Shown here in pieces: positions 16,163 to 25,545 of a DNA stretch of 33,257 nt (position 1 is its first letter; each line of letters opens with the position of its first letter). Under the pieces are notes generated by a model that saw only the letters and a list, made by a program, of their open reading frames with translations, was not told the DNA's origin and did no database searches. The stretch is from contig NZ_LIUQ01000056.1 in assembly GCF_001276715.1 (NCBI RefSeq), forward strand, positions 8,902 to 42,158, read 5' to 3'. This DNA comes from Planktothricoides sp. SR001 (lineage in GTDB: Bacteria; Cyanobacteriota; Cyanobacteriia; Cyanobacteriales; Laspinemataceae). The translations under genes and the position numbers were made by a program.

Positions 16163-16525
16163 ATGCCTATTGATACTACTAAAGAAGTAAAAGCTGTCGC
16201 CCGTTACATTCGGATGTCTCCCTATAAGGTGCGACGAGTTCTCGATCAAATTCGCGGTCGCTCCTACAGAGAAGCGTTGATTATCTTGGAATTCATGCCT
16301 TACCGCGCTTGTGATCCTGTGCTAAAAGTTCTGCGTTCAGCAGTTGCCAATGCCGAGCATAATGCTGGCTTAGACCCGGCAACCTTAGTTGTCTCTCAAG
16401 CATCTGCTGACGGCGGCCCTAGCTTGAAGCGTTATCGCCCTCGCGCCCAGGGTCGTGCTTACATGATTCGCAAGCCAAGCTGTCACATTACTGTGAAAGT
16501 GGCTCCTGAAGAAAAAGAAGATTAA
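16163..16525 (+). CDS. rplV: 50S ribosomal protein L22
   Basis: Large-subunit protein whose hairpin lines the exit tunnel. Product 120 aa, with the core motifs [20 protein letters not shown] and [19 protein letters not shown] (the tunnel loop) followed by SCHITVKV. An AGGAG site lies 7 nt before the ATG. Confidence 0.96.
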   Translation: MPIDTTKEVKAVARYIRMSPYKVRRVLDQIRGRSYREALIILEFMPYRACDPVLKVLRSAVANAEHNAGLDPATLVVSQASADGGPSLKRYRPRAQGRAYMIRKPSCHITVKVAPEEKED

Positions 16526-16546
16526 TTATGACTTCTTCGGTCATAA
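16526..16546 (+). other. Stem-loop directly after rplV
   Basis: TTATGAC (16526-16532), loop TTCTTCG, GTCATAA (16540-16546): a perfect 7-bp stem starting on the base after the rplV stop codon and ending 40 nt before rpsC. No T-run follows. Confidence 0.5.
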
Positions 16547-16586
16547 ACCAAGAATAAATCAGCACAACATTAAAGGGATTTTATCC

Positions 16587-17318
16587 GTGGGACAGAAGAT
16601 TCATCCAATTGGCTTTCGGCTGGGAACGACTCAAGAACATCGTTCTCGTTGGTATGCCGATGGCAATCGCTACTCAGAATTATTGCAAGAAGACTTTGTA
16701 ATCCGCGAGTACGTGCAAAAAACCCTCAATAATGCGGGAATTTCTCAAGTCCGCATTGAGCGAAAAGCCGACCAAATTGATTTGGAAGTCCGCACCGCTC
16801 GACCCGGGGTTGTGGTTGGACGTGGTGGCACGGGGATTGAGTCGTTGCGAACGGGTTTACAAGAATTGTTAGGCAATAGCAATCGACAAATCCGCATCAA
16901 CGTGGTGGAAGTTGCCAAAGTAGATGCTGATGCCACCCTGATTGGGGAATATATTGCTCAACAGTTAGAACGGCGGGTTTCTTTCCGCCGAGTAGTCCGC
17001 CAAGCCATTACACGCGCCCAAAAAGCTGGGGTAGAAGGGATCAAAGTGCAAGTCAGTGGACGCCTCAATGGGGCAGAAATTGCTCGCACTGAATGGACTC
17101 GGGAAGGTCGGGTGCCGCTTCATACCTTGAGAGCGGATATTGAGTACGCTTACTGCACCGCCAAAACCATTTATGGCATTCTTGGGGTGAAAGTTTGGAT
17201 ATTCAAAGGGGAAATTATTCCTGGACAAGATGAACAAAACGCTGCCATCGGTGCAGGGGGTCCGCGACGCCGGAAGGGTCGTCGCCAACAATTTGAAGAC
17301 CGATCGGGTGAAGGTTAA
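16587..17318 (+). CDS. rpsC: 30S ribosomal protein S3
   Basis: Small-subunit head protein at the mRNA entry channel, with helicase-related function. Product 243 aa. It begins [13 protein letters not shown]. The KH RNA-binding domain carries its GxxG loop as GRGG (78-81). The C-terminal domain has [14 protein letters not shown] and the [12 protein letters not shown] end motif. The start is GTG, confirmed by the universal GQK N-terminus. Confidence 0.96.
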   Translation: MGQKIHPIGFRLGTTQEHRSRWYADGNRYSELLQEDFVIREYVQKTLNNAGISQVRIERKADQIDLEVRTARPGVVVGRGGTGIESLRTGLQELLGNSNRQIRINVVEVAKVDADATLIGEYIAQQLERRVSFRRVVRQAITRAQKAGVEGIKVQVSGRLNGAEIARTEWTREGRVPLHTLRADIEYAYCTAKTIYGILGVKVWIFKGEIIPGQDEQNAAIGAGGPRRRKGRRQQFEDRSGEG

Positions 17319-17378
17319 ACAAAGGTTAAACAAATAATTCTTTGTTTTTGCACTCAGGAATAACCCAGGAGAAAAGTC

Positions 17379-17798
17379 ATGTTAAGTCCTAGAAGAACTA
17401 AATTCCGCAAGCAACAGCGGGGAAGAATGAGGGGCCTAGCCACAAGGGGTAATCAAGTCAACTTTGGCGAGTTTGCCTTACAAGCTCTAGAACCCTGCTG
17501 GATGACCTCTCGACAAATCGAGGCCAGCCGTAGAGCAATGACTCGTTATATCCGCAGAGGTGGCAAAATCTGGATTCGTGTGTTTCCAGATAAACCCGTT
17601 ACTATGCGTCCAGCAGAAACCCGGATGGGTTCTGGTAAGGGTTCCCCAGAGTATTGGGTCGCCGTGATTAAGCCCGGTCGAGTTTTATTTGAAATTGGCG
17701 GTGTGCCAGAATCAACAGCCCGTGAGGCTATGAGATTGGCGGCTTATAAATTGCCGATTAAGACCAAGGTAATCACCAGAGAAGAGGAGAAGTCTTAA
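17379..17798 (+). CDS. rplP: 50S ribosomal protein L16
   Basis: Large-subunit protein at the A-site finger. Full length at 139 aa, with [19 protein letters not shown] at the start and [19 protein letters not shown] centrally. GGAG lies about 7 nt before the ATG. Only 4 bp separate it from rpmC. Confidence 0.96.
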   Translation: MLSPRRTKFRKQQRGRMRGLATRGNQVNFGEFALQALEPCWMTSRQIEASRRAMTRYIRRGGKIWIRVFPDKPVTMRPAETRMGSGKGSPEYWVAVIKPGRVLFEIGGVPESTAREAMRLAAYKLPIKTKVITREEEKS

Positions 17799-17802
17799 GA
17801 TT

Positions 17803-18024
17803 ATGGCATTGCCTAAGATTTCAGAAGTGCGAGCTTTGAGCGACGAAGAAATCGTCAAGGAAGTTATCACCGTAAAGCGACAGCTATTTGAACTTCGTTT
17901 GCAAAAAGCAACTCGCCGTTTGGAGAAAACTCACGAATTCACTCATGCTCAACATCGGCTGGCTCAATTACTAACCGTTGAATCGGAAAGAAAACGTAGC
18001 CAACAGAAATCAGTTGAGAGTTAA
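17803..18024 (+). CDS. rpmC: 50S ribosomal protein L29
   Basis: Small helical protein next to L23 at the tunnel exit. Product 73 aa with the family core ELFELRLQKATRRLEKTH in slightly varied form (QLFELRLQ). The start is 4 bp after rplP, and the AGAGGAG ribosome-binding site lies inside the end of rplP. Confidence 0.94.
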   Translation: MALPKISEVRALSDEEIVKEVITVKRQLFELRLQKATRRLEKTHEFTHAQHRLAQLLTVESERKRSQQKSVES

Positions 18025-18047
18025 TGGTGATTAAGGAGTAAGTTGCA

Positions 18048-18305
18048 ATGGCAGTTAAAGAACGAGTCGGCTTAGTTGTAAGCAACAAAATGAATAAAAC
18101 GGTGGTGGTGGCGGTGGAAAACCGCGCCCCCAACGCTAAATACGGAAAAATCGTCGTTAAAACCAAGCGCTATAAAGCTCACGACGAGGACAACCAGTGT
18201 AATGAAGGCGATCGCGTCCGAATTCAGGAAACTCGACCGCTGAGTAAAACCAAACGCTGGAAGGTCATCGAAATTCTTAATCAGACCAGCGACAGCGGAC
18301 GCTAG
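18048..18305 (+). CDS. rpsQ: 30S ribosomal protein S17
   Basis: Primary 16S rRNA-binding protein with an OB fold. Product 85 aa: [20 protein letters not shown] at the N-terminus and [17 protein letters not shown] in the centre, then [24 protein letters not shown] lies 8 nt before the ATG. Confidence 0.95.
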   Translation: MAVKERVGLVVSNKMNKTVVVAVENRAPNAKYGKIVVKTKRYKAHDEDNQCNEGDRVRIQETRPLSKTKRWKVIEILNQTSDSGR

Positions 18306-18323
18306 GAAAAAGGGAGACTGAAG

Positions 18324-18689
18324 GTGATTCAGAAAGAGTCTTATCTTAATGTTGCCGATAACAGCGGAGCTCGTAAATTAATGTGCATCCGGGTTTTAGG
18401 TGGCAACAGAACTTACGCAGGTGTAGGTGATGTAATTATTGCCGTGGTTAAAGATGCCATTCCCAATATGGCAGTGAAAAAGTCCGATATCGTTAGAGCC
18501 GTTGTCGTGCGTACTCGTAAAGGAATTCGCCGTTCCAGTGGTATGAGCATTCGGTTCGACGACAACGCTGCCGTGATTGTGAACCAAGATGGGAACCCCA
18601 AAGGAACTCGCGTTTTTGGTCCGGTGGCTCGCGAATTACGCGATAAAAACTACACTAAAATTGTTTCCTTAGCGCCGGAGGTACTCTGA
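18324..18689 (+). CDS. rplN: 50S ribosomal protein L14
   Basis: Large-subunit interface protein. Product 121 aa with [16 protein letters not shown] and the [11 protein letters not shown] motif, ending in the family's [10 protein letters not shown]. The start is [14 protein letters not shown] directly after it fits the family, so no other start is reasonable. Its TGA shares a base with the ATG of rplX. Confidence 0.96.
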   Translation: MIQKESYLNVADNSGARKLMCIRVLGGNRTYAGVGDVIIAVVKDAIPNMAVKKSDIVRAVVVRTRKGIRRSSGMSIRFDDNAAVIVNQDGNPKGTRVFGPVARELRDKNYTKIVSLAPEVL

Positions 18690-19039
18690 TGGCGACCAAG
18701 CAAAGCAAAGCGCCCAACACTTACAAGATGCACGTTAAAAAAGGTGACACTGTACAAGTGATTGCTGGCAAAGAAAAAGGCAAAATTGGCGAAATTATTA
18801 AAGCACTTCCCAAGACTAGCCAAGTGGTTGTGAAAGGCGTGAATATTAGAACTAAGCACGTCAAACCTCAACAAGAGGGTGAATCCGGTAGAATCGAAAC
18901 TTTTGAGTCGCCGATTCATAGCTCTAACGTGATGCTTTATTCGACTAAAAATGAAGTAGCCAGCCGAGTCTGCTACACTTTCACCGAAGAAGGACGGAAA
19001 GTGCGTATGCTCAAAAAAACTGGTGAAATTATTGACTAA
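18689..19039 (+). CDS. rplX: 50S ribosomal protein L24
   Basis: Assembly-initiating large-subunit protein. Product 116 aa with the KOW motif ([20 protein letters not shown]) near residues 14-33 and a C-terminal extension usual for bacterial L24. It overlaps rplN by one base (TGATG), so translation is probably coupled. Confidence 0.95.
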   Translation: MATKQSKAPNTYKMHVKKGDTVQVIAGKEKGKIGEIIKALPKTSQVVVKGVNIRTKHVKPQQEGESGRIETFESPIHSSNVMLYSTKNEVASRVCYTFTEEGRKVRMLKKTGEIID

Positions 19040-19145
19040 AGCACAACAAAAAAACGCCCAAAATTTATGGAAAAGCCACTAAAAATTGGGCAAAAGTATA
19101 TCACGATCCTGACAAAGACCAGGAAAAGTAAAACCCTAAAAAACT

Positions 19146-19691
19146 ATGTCAGAAACACTCAAAAATCGGTATGAAGATAAAATTGTAGCCAAATTGATGG
19201 AACAATTTAGCTACAAGAACATCCATCAGGTGCCGAAGGTGGTGAAAGTCACTGTCAACCGAGGCTTAGGTGATGCCTCTCAGAATGCCAAAGCTCTGGA
19301 ATCATCGATTCAAGAAATTGCTCTGATCACGGGTCAAAAGCCAGTTGTTACTCGGGCAAAGAAGGCGATCGCCGGATTTAAAATCCGTCAAGGAATGCCG
19401 ATTGGCGTCATGGTGACACTTCGTTCCGACCGGATGTATGCATTTTTGGATCGCTTGATCAACTTAGCATTACCAAGAATTCGGGATTTTCGCGGCATTA
19501 GTCCAAAAAGCTTTGATGGCCGAGGCAACTACAACCTAGGCTTGAGAGAACAGCTAATTTTTCCAGAAATAGAATACGATCGCATCGATCAAATCCGAGG
19601 AATGGACATTTCAATCGTCACAACGGCAAACACAGACGAAGAGGGCCGCGCCTTGCTCAAAGAAATGGGTATGCCCTTCCGGGACAAATAG
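19146..19691 (+). CDS. rplE: 50S ribosomal protein L5
   Basis: 5S rRNA-binding protein of the central protuberance. Product 181 aa, with [16 protein letters not shown], the [21 protein letters not shown] block, and the C-terminal [10 protein letters not shown]. The spacer before it (106 bp) holds a GCCCAA...TTGGGC potential stem around 19056-19092. The ATG lacks a clear Shine-Dalgarno site. Confidence 0.96.
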   Translation: MSETLKNRYEDKIVAKLMEQFSYKNIHQVPKVVKVTVNRGLGDASQNAKALESSIQEIALITGQKPVVTRAKKAIAGFKIRQGMPIGVMVTLRSDRMYAFLDRLINLALPRIRDFRGISPKSFDGRGNYNLGLREQLIFPEIEYDRIDQIRGMDISIVTTANTDEEGRALLKEMGMPFRDK

Positions 19692-19713
19692 CGGGTTAAT
19701 TAAGGAGGGAATA

Positions 19714-20115
19714 ATGGCGGCTAACGATACGATTGCAGATATGCTTACACGCATCCGCAATGCTAGTCTGGCAAGGCACCAAACAACTGAAGTTCCATCA
19801 ACAAAAATGACCCGTTCTATTGCCAAAGTCCTTTTGGAAGAAGGCTTTATTACGGAGTATAAAGAAGTTGGGGAAGGCGTCAAAAAAACCTTGATGATTT
19901 CATTGAAATATAAAGGCAAAAACCGTCAGCCTATTATCAAAACCCTAAAGCGAGTAAGTACACCGGGCTTACGAGTTTACTCTAATAGGAAAGAGTTACC
20001 ACGGGTTTTAGGCGGGATTGGCATTGCCATCATTTCGACATCATCGGGAATTATGACCGACAGAGATGCCCGCAGCCAAGGCTTGGGTGGAGAAGTGCTG
20101 GCTTATGTCTGGTAG
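19714..20115 (+). CDS. rpsH: 30S ribosomal protein S8
   Basis: Central-domain 16S rRNA-binding protein. Product 133 aa, [17 protein letters not shown] at the start and the C-terminal signature [18 protein letters not shown]. In E. coli S8 represses the spc operon at the L5 messenger; a matching site was not identified here. A strong AAGGAGGG site precedes the ATG. Confidence 0.96.
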   Translation: MAANDTIADMLTRIRNASLARHQTTEVPSTKMTRSIAKVLLEEGFITEYKEVGEGVKKTLMISLKYKGKNRQPIIKTLKRVSTPGLRVYSNRKELPRVLGGIGIAIISTSSGIMTDRDARSQGLGGEVLAYVW

Positions 20116-20209
20116 AAAAGAACTCATGCATTCAGCTTTTCGCACACAGGACAGTTTCCTGAAAAAAACTGAATTATGAATTCTAAATTCTCAAGGAGTA
20201 ACAAGATTT

Positions 20210-20749
20210 ATGTCTCGAATTGGTAAGCGCCCCATCAAAGTTCCTGACAAAGTGACGGTTACCATCGAGGGGCAGAACGTATCCGTCAAAGGGGCAAAGG
20301 GGACTCTCACTAGAGAGCTACCACCTGAAGTCATCGTGGAACAACAGGATGATACCCTGATGGTGAAACGGCGAGATGAATCTCGCAATGCCCGTCAACG
20401 TCATGGTTTGTCTCGCACATTGGTTGCGAATATGGTTGAGGGGGTCTCCAAAGGCTTTCAAAAACGTTTATTAATTCAGGGAGTTGGCTATCGGGCGCAA
20501 ATCCAAGGCCGAAATCTGATTTTAAACGTTGGTTACAGTAAACCTGTAGAGATTGTTCCCCCTGAAGGCATCCAGTTGGCCGTAGAAACCAATACCAATG
20601 TCATAGTCAGCGGCATTGATAAAGAATTGGTTGGTAATCAAGCGGCTCGAATCCGTGCGGTACGCCCCCCAGAAGTTTACAAAGGTAAAGGCATTCGCTA
20701 TGAGGGCGAAGTGATTAAACTTAAAGCTGGCAAGGCAGGGAAGAAATAG
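20210..20749 (+). CDS. rplF: 50S ribosomal protein L6
   Basis: Large-subunit protein near the GTPase-associated region, two related domains. Product 179 aa: [15 protein letters not shown] at the start and the C-terminal [16 protein letters not shown]. An AAGGAG site lies about 12 nt before the ATG. The 94-bp spacer before it has degenerate TGAATTA/TGAATTC/TAAATTC heptamers at about 20170-20190. Confidence 0.96.
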   Translation: MSRIGKRPIKVPDKVTVTIEGQNVSVKGAKGTLTRELPPEVIVEQQDDTLMVKRRDESRNARQRHGLSRTLVANMVEGVSKGFQKRLLIQGVGYRAQIQGRNLILNVGYSKPVEIVPPEGIQLAVETNTNVIVSGIDKELVGNQAARIRAVRPPEVYKGKGIRYEGEVIKLKAGKAGKK

Positions 20750-20752
20750 ATT

Positions 20753-21115
20753 ATGAAGCTGACTCGTAAGGAATTTATTCAGCGTCGGCATCAGCGCGTC
20801 CGGCGCAAGGTCTTTGGGACATCAGAACGTCCTCGTTTGGCAGTGTTTCGGTCAAATAAGCATATTTATGCTCAAGTGATCGACGATACCAAGCACCATA
20901 CCCTAGTATCTGCCTCAACTTTGGATCATGAATTAAAACCTGAATTAAGCACTGGTGCTACCTGTGATGCTTCGGCTCAAGTTGGGCAACTGATTGCCCA
21001 ACGTGCTAAAGCAAAAGGCATCGAAAAAGTGGTTTTTGATCGGGGTGGTAATCTTTATCATGGCCGGATTAAATCTTTAGCTGATGCGGCTCGTGAAGCT
21101 GGTTTGGATTTTTAA
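20753..21115 (+). CDS. rplR: 50S ribosomal protein L18
   Basis: 5S rRNA-binding protein of the central protuberance. Product 120 aa, with [27 protein letters not shown] split across the N-terminal half and [23 protein letters not shown] at the C-terminus. It starts 3 bp after rplF. Confidence 0.96.
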   Translation: MKLTRKEFIQRRHQRVRRKVFGTSERPRLAVFRSNKHIYAQVIDDTKHHTLVSASTLDHELKPELSTGATCDASAQVGQLIAQRAKAKGIEKVVFDRGGNLYHGRIKSLADAAREAGLDF

Positions 21116-21221
21116 TCATCCAGGAAGTTGACCCGTTGACCTTCCCTTTTTAAATAAATGTAAAGAGTTCATCAAGCGTCAACGGTACACGGCAAACGAA
21201 ACACTGATAACGGACAAAATT

Positions 21222-21749
21222 ATGGCAGATCGTCGGAAAAAAAGTAGTCGTAATCGGGAAAAAGAAACCGATTGGCAAGAGCGGGTAGTTCAGATTCGTC
21301 GCGTTACCAAAGTGGTAAAGGGCGGTAAAAAACTCAGTTTCCGGGCTGTGGTGGTTGTCGGTAACGAACGCGGTCAAGTCGGTGTAGGTGTTGGCAAAGC
21401 CGGTGATGTGATCGGCGCCGTCAAAAAAGGGGTGGCCGATGGCAAAAAGCACCTAGTTGATGTACCCCTGAATAAATCTAATTCAATTCCCCACCCAGCC
21501 AATGGGAGCAGTGGCGGAGCCAAAGTGATTATGAGACCGGCTGCCCCTGGTACTGGTGTAATTGCTGGTGGAGCGGTCAGAACAGTTTTAGAGTTGGCCG
21601 GAGTTCGCAATATTTTGGCCAAGCAACTTGGTTCCAGCAATCCTCTAAATAATGCTAGAGCAGCAGTTGAAGCCCTCGATAGTCTTCGCACATTAGCGGA
21701 TGTGGCACAAGAACGTGGGATTGCGATCGAAAAGCTCTATGCATCATAA
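21222..21749 (+). CDS. rpsE: 30S ribosomal protein S5
   Basis: Small-subunit protein at the mRNA entry site and decoding fidelity region. Product 175 aa. The double-stranded-RNA-binding-like N-terminal domain has [21 protein letters not shown] in parts and [14 protein letters not shown]; the C-terminal domain has [12 protein letters not shown]. In E. coli rpmD (L30) follows; here rplO follows directly, as expected for cyanobacteria, which lack L30. Confidence 0.96.
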   Translation: MADRRKKSSRNREKETDWQERVVQIRRVTKVVKGGKKLSFRAVVVVGNERGQVGVGVGKAGDVIGAVKKGVADGKKHLVDVPLNKSNSIPHPANGSSGGAKVIMRPAAPGTGVIAGGAVRTVLELAGVRNILAKQLGSSNPLNNARAAVEALDSLRTLADVAQERGIAIEKLYAS

Positions 21750-21783
21750 ATTTTAAGTTCCTACTCGGGAGGGGTTTTAAGTA

Positions 21784-22242
21784 ATGAGATTGCAAGATGT
21801 ACAGCCAAAAAAAGGCTCATCAAAGCGTCCTCGACGTTTAGGACGGGGGATTTCGGCTGGTCAAGGTGCGAGTTCCGGTAAGGGAATGCGCGGTCAAAAA
21901 TCTAGGTCAGGTGGCAGCACTAGACCCGGATTTGAAGGCGGACAACAGCCTCTTTATCGTCGCATACCTAAACTAAAACACTTTACTGTCATCAATCGAA
22001 AACATTACACTATTATTAATGTCAGTAAATTAGCATCTCTCTCTGCCAACAGTGAGGTGACACTTGCCTCATTGATGGAGGCTGGCATTGTTACAACCAA
22101 TGACGGCCCTCTGAAAATCTTGGGTGATGGGGAACTCAATGTTGCCCTGCATGTGAAAGCCGCTGCTTTTACCGCTAATGCCCGTGCCAAGATTTCAGCC
22201 GCAGGGGGGAGTTGCGAAATTGTGGATACCGCTAGGGGTTAG
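21784..22242 (+). CDS. rplO: 50S ribosomal protein L15
   Basis: Large-subunit assembly protein. Product 152 aa with the Gly/Lys/Arg-rich N-terminus ([36 protein letters not shown]) and the compact C-terminal domain. A strong GGGAGGGG site precedes the ATG by about 10 nt. Confidence 0.96.
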   Translation: MRLQDVQPKKGSSKRPRRLGRGISAGQGASSGKGMRGQKSRSGGSTRPGFEGGQQPLYRRIPKLKHFTVINRKHYTIINVSKLASLSANSEVTLASLMEAGIVTTNDGPLKILGDGELNVALHVKAAAFTANARAKISAAGGSCEIVDTARG

Positions 22243-22260
22243 CAGAGGATGCGGGCATTA

Positions 22261-22328
22261 TTCATCTTGAGAGATGAACTAACCAATCAAGCGGCTAATG
22301 ATGACATAAGGTCAAATACCTTATGTCA
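22261..22328 (+). other. Two stem-loops in the rplO-secY spacer
   Basis: Hairpin 1: TTCATCT-TGAG-AGATGAA (22261-22278), 7-bp stem. Hairpin 2: TGACATAAGGT (22302-22312), loop CAAAT, ACCTTATGTCA (22318-22328), a perfect 11-bp stem. Both lie between rplO and secY, 57 nt or more before the secY start. No U-tract follows, so a simple terminator is unlikely. Confidence 0.7.
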
Positions 22329-22384
22329 GCTTAAGTGCTTAACCCTGGCGATGCCACTGCAATTATAAGTAGAGGGACTCCTTA

Positions 22385-23689
22385 ATGGTTGTTAGTAGAG
22401 ATAAGGCACCAACGGCTCAGGAGACTTTTATGCAGATGGCTCAAGCAGCTGGCCTTAGAGGTCGGCTGCTTGTCACCGTTGGCATGTTAATTTTAGTGCG
22501 GTTTGGGGTCTTTTTACCAGTTCCAGGCATTGATCGAGAAGCATTTGAACAAAACGTCAGTGGTAGCCCATTAATCGGTTTTTTAGATTTATTTTCTGGC
22601 GGGGGCTTACGGGCGTTAGGAATTTTTGCTTTAGGCATTTTGCCTTACATTAATGCTTCGATTATCATTCAACTTTTAACGGCTGCTTTGCCTAGTTTGG
22701 AAGATTTGCAGAAAAATGAAGGGGAAGCAGGACGGCGAAAAATCTCTCAGATTACTCGTTATGTCTCTTTAGGATGGGCTTTGCTGCAAAGCACTGGGAT
22801 TGCCATTTGGGTTAGCTCTTATGCGGAAAACCCCGGCCCAGTATTCTTGTTTAAAACCGCTCTCGCTCTGACCGCAGGATCCATGTTTGTCATGTGGGTT
22901 TCTGAACTGATTACTGAGCGGGGTGTTGGCAATGGGGCTTCTCTGTTAATTTTTCTGAATATTGTGGCAGTTCTGCCACGATCTTTGGGTCAAACCATTG
23001 AACTGGCTCAACAAGATCAAGCGATTGTTGGTCGGGTGATTCTTCTGCTTTTGGTGTTCCTGATTATGATTGTCGGGATTGTTTTTGTCCAAGAAGGAAC
23101 CCGCAGAATTCCGATTTTATCCGCCCGACGCCAGGTGGGACGAAAGCTTTACCGTGAGCGGAGTAGCTATTTACCCCTGCGCTTGAATCAAGGTGGCGTT
23201 ATGCCAATTATCTTTGCTTCGGCGGTTTTGATTCTCCCTGGATCTTTGGCAGAATTTGCCAATAATTCTTTTTTAATTCAAGTGGCTAATTACTTGAGTC
23301 CAGGTGGTCCAACGCCTTGGCTTTATGTCTCGTTTTATCTACTGCTCATTCTTTTCTTCAGCTATTTCTACGCTTCTTTGATTATCAATCCTGTGGATAT
23401 GGCTCAAAATTTGAAGAAGATGGGGGCTAGTATTCCTGGAATTCGTCCTGGACGCACGACTAGCGAGTATATAGAACGGGTGTTGAATCGCTTGACTTTT
23501 TTGGGGGCGATTTTTCTCGGTCTGGTGGCAATTGTACCCACAGCGGTGGAAAGTGCAACCAGAGTGCAGACATTTCGCGGTCTGGGTGCCACTTCACTGC
23601 TGATTATTGTCGGTGTGGCCATTGATACGGCGAAGCAAATCCAGACTTATGTGATTTCCCAGCGTTATGAAGGAATGGTGAAACAGTAG
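22385..23689 (+). CDS. secY: Protein translocase subunit SecY
   Basis: Core channel of the Sec translocon in plasma and thylakoid membranes. Product 434 aa, the usual length, with about ten hydrophobic membrane segments, the plug/TM2 region (PGIDREAFEQ and GILPYINASIIIQLL), ERGVGNGASLLIF, the cytosolic loop RRIPILSARRQVGRK, and the C-terminal GVAIDTAKQIQTYV. GAGGGACT precedes the ATG. It shares one base with the start of adk. Confidence 0.96.
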   Translation: MVVSRDKAPTAQETFMQMAQAAGLRGRLLVTVGMLILVRFGVFLPVPGIDREAFEQNVSGSPLIGFLDLFSGGGLRALGIFALGILPYINASIIIQLLTAALPSLEDLQKNEGEAGRRKISQITRYVSLGWALLQSTGIAIWVSSYAENPGPVFLFKTALALTAGSMFVMWVSELITERGVGNGASLLIFLNIVAVLPRSLGQTIELAQQDQAIVGRVILLLLVFLIMIVGIVFVQEGTRRIPILSARRQVGRKLYRERSSYLPLRLNQGGVMPIIFASAVLILPGSLAEFANNSFLIQVANYLSPGGPTPWLYVSFYLLLILFFSYFYASLIINPVDMAQNLKKMGASIPGIRPGRTTSEYIERVLNRLTFLGAIFLGLVAIVPTAVESATRVQTFRGLGATSLLIIVGVAIDTAKQIQTYVISQRYEGMVKQ

Positions 23690-24255
23690 TGACCGGCTTA
23701 ATTTCACGCTTAATTTTTTTGGGGCCACCAGGAGCGGGAAAAGGAACTCAAGCCATGCGATTGGCTAATCTCTATGAAATTCCGCATATTTCTACTGGGG
23801 ATCTGCTGCGTACTGCTGTGCAAGAGCAAACTCCTCTGGGTAAAAAAGCTCAAGAATATATGGATCAGGGGGATTTAGTTCCTGATGATCTGATGTTAGA
23901 CCTGGTTCTGCATCGTCTGGAAGATGATGATGTGGCGAAGGGATGGATTCTTGATGGATTCCCCCGTACTGTTTCTCAGGCATCTTTTTTGGATCATCTT
24001 TTAGCAGAAATTCATCAAAGGTGCAATTGTGTGCTGAATCTGGAAGTCCCAGACGAAACCTTGGTCTCTAGGATGTTGGGACGGGGACGCAAAGATGATA
24101 ATGAACAAACCATTCGACATCGGTTGGAAATTTATCATCACGAAACCGCTCCGGTGATTGATTACTATCGGGAACGGAATCAGCTTGTTTCGGTGAATGG
24201 CAATTTGTCAATGGATGAGGTGACTTCAGAGTTGACAAAGGTGATTCATCCGTAA
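23689..24255 (+). CDS. adk: Adenylate kinase
   Basis: Catalyses ATP + AMP = 2 ADP in the cytosol. Product 188 aa, the short form. The P-loop GPPGAGKGT is at residues 12-20, the AMP-binding motif ISTGDLLR follows, DGFPRT carries the conserved Arg, and the LID is a brief RGRKDDNEQTI without zinc cysteines. The start is GTG, overlapping the secY stop by one base (TAGTG). In this position between secY and infA it matches many bacterial clusters. Confidence 0.95.
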   Translation: MTGLISRLIFLGPPGAGKGTQAMRLANLYEIPHISTGDLLRTAVQEQTPLGKKAQEYMDQGDLVPDDLMLDLVLHRLEDDDVAKGWILDGFPRTVSQASFLDHLLAEIHQRCNCVLNLEVPDETLVSRMLGRGRKDDNEQTIRHRLEIYHHETAPVIDYYRERNQLVSVNGNLSMDEVTSELTKVIHP

Positions 24256-24294
24256 TCCGATTAATTCTTTCTTTAATGTCTCACTCACCAATCA

Positions 24295-24347
24295 GAGAGC
24301 TTGCCAGTCATTCAGTTTCTTGGGAAATTACTTGACTGGTTGCTCTC
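24295..24347 (+). other. Large stem-loop between adk and infA
   Basis: GAGAGC (24295-24300) and CCAGTCA (24304-24310) pair with TGACTGG (24333-24339) and GCTCTC (24342-24347), giving 13 base pairs interrupted by a small internal loop, with a 22-nt apical loop. It lies 40 nt after adk in a 278-bp spacer, with ATAAAATTTCC behind it and no real T-run. It may mark an attenuation or processing point before the infA-rpoA part of the cluster. Confidence 0.6.
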
Positions 24348-24533
24348 ATAAAATTTCCAGAAATTGACATCCAGATAGTCCGGGCTAAGGTGTATAAACG
24401 TTTGGCTTCTACTGCTGGCAAGTTCTAAAACTAAATGCGTCATTATTTTCGACGATTTCACTAAGTTAAAAGCAGCTTGTTGCACTTTGGAGCAATCAGG
24501 TTACTAGATTTTTAGGAGGGAGGTTAAGAGGAT

Positions 24534-24758
24534 TTGGCTAAACAAGATTTGATTGAAATGGAAGGTACGGTGACAGAATCCCTACCTAATGCGATGTTTC
24601 GAGTTGACCTGGATAACGGTTTTAACGTCTTAGCGCATATTTCTGGGAAAATTCGGCGAAATTACATCAAAATTCTGCCAGGCGATCGCGTGAAAGTCGA
24701 GTTGACTCCTTATGATTTAACCAAAGGAAGAATCACTTATCGTCTCCGGAAAAAGTAA
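24534..24758 (+). CDS. infA: Translation initiation factor IF-1
   Basis: Binds the 30S A site during initiation. The 74-aa product is a single OB fold, with [33 protein letters not shown], and the C-terminal [14 protein letters not shown]. The start codon is TTG, preceded 10 nt upstream by AGGAGGGAGG; the MAKQDLIE start is conserved, so TTG is accepted. A rare start on a highly used factor is worth noting. Confidence 0.95.
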   Translation: MAKQDLIEMEGTVTESLPNAMFRVDLDNGFNVLAHISGKIRRNYIKILPGDRVKVELTPYDLTKGRITYRLRKK

Positions 24759-24815
24759 CAGCAGGTCAGCCTTCTGCTATCTATGTTAAAGAATACAGGT
24801 AAATCTAATTTCCTG

Positions 24816-24843
24816 TTGTCAAATTAGGCAAAAATGATATAAT
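24816..24843 (+). promoter_or_regulatory. Near-consensus internal promoter upstream of rpmJ
   Basis: TTGTCA (24816-24821), 16-bp spacer, perfect TATAAT (24838-24843). It would give a transcript starting about 20 nt before rpmJ and drive rpmJ-rpsM-rpsK-rpoA-rplQ. It is the best sigma70-type match seen in the window. Confidence 0.65.
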
Positions 24844-24871
24844 ATTAAGTTTGTAGTGTTGCAAAAACAAC

Positions 24872-24985
24872 ATGAAAGTTAGAGCATCTGTCAAGAAAAT
24901 GTGTGAGAAATGCCGCGTCATTCGTCGTCGTGGTCGGGTGATGGTAATTTGTTCTAACCCCAAACATAAACAACGCCAAGGTTAG
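24872..24985 (+). CDS. rpmJ: 50S ribosomal protein L36
   Basis: Smallest large-subunit protein, 37 aa, starting [14 protein letters not shown] and ending NPKHKQRQG. The zinc-ribbon ligands C11, C14, C27 and H32 are all present, so this is the zinc-binding (C+) form. It lies between infA and rpsM as in most bacteria. Confidence 0.95.
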   Translation: MKVRASVKKMCEKCRVIRRRGRVMVICSNPKHKQRQG

Positions 24986-25075
24986 TACATTTACCTTCAG
25001 TTTCAGGTGTCTAAACCAGACATCTGTCACCCGCAAAATTTGTAGCAACAGCGTAAGACAAAGGAGTACAAAAGC

Positions 25076-25459
25076 GTGGCACGGATTGCCGGGGTAGACC
25101 TTCCTCGCGATAAGCGAGTAGAAATCGGTCTACGATATATCTATGGAATTGGCCCAACCCGGGCTAAAGAAGTCCTCGCTCAAACAGGTGTCAATCCAGA
25201 TACCAGAGTCAAAGACCTTAGTGAGGCTGATGTGGCGGCTTTGCGAGAAGCCGTGGAAACAAATTATCAAGTCGAAGGAGACCTCAGACGCCAAGAGGCC
25301 ATGTATATCAAGCGCCTCATGGATATTGGCTGCTACCGAGGCCGTCGCCATCGGATGGGCTTGCCTGTTCGTGGTCAAAGAACTCGAACCAATGCACGGA
25401 CTCGTCGGGGATCCCGTCGCACTGTGGCCGGTAAGAAGAAGGCTCCCGCTAAGAAATAG
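25076..25459 (+). CDS. rpsM: 30S ribosomal protein S13
   Basis: Small-subunit head protein that contacts the P-site tRNA and forms bridge B1. Product 127 aa: [19 protein letters not shown] at the start, the helix-hairpin-helix [10 protein letters not shown], and the C-terminal [18 protein letters not shown] followed by a Lys-rich tail. The start is GTG, with AAGGAG about 9 nt upstream. Confidence 0.96.
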   Translation: MARIAGVDLPRDKRVEIGLRYIYGIGPTRAKEVLAQTGVNPDTRVKDLSEADVAALREAVETNYQVEGDLRRQEAMYIKRLMDIGCYRGRRHRMGLPVRGQRTRTNARTRRGSRRTVAGKKKAPAKK

Positions 25460-25470
25460 ACAGTGGCGAC

Positions 25471-25496
25471 CAGGGTGGGATAAACAAGCCCACCTG
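25471..25496 (+). other. Stem-loop between rpsM and rpsK
   Basis: CAG-G-GTGGG pairs with CCCACCTG (8 bp with one bulged G) around the loop ATAAACAAG. It begins 12 nt after the rpsM stop. No T-run follows. Confidence 0.45.
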
Positions 25497-25545
25497 TATT
25501 CTGCTGTAATCGCGATTGATGAAATAGTCGAAAAAATTTATAGAT

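Noticed and set aside
21122-21151. Possible terminator between rplR and rpsE (GGAAG...CTTCC then CTTTTT)
   Set aside because: The stem has only five pairs and the loop is long; termination inside this cluster would be implausible.
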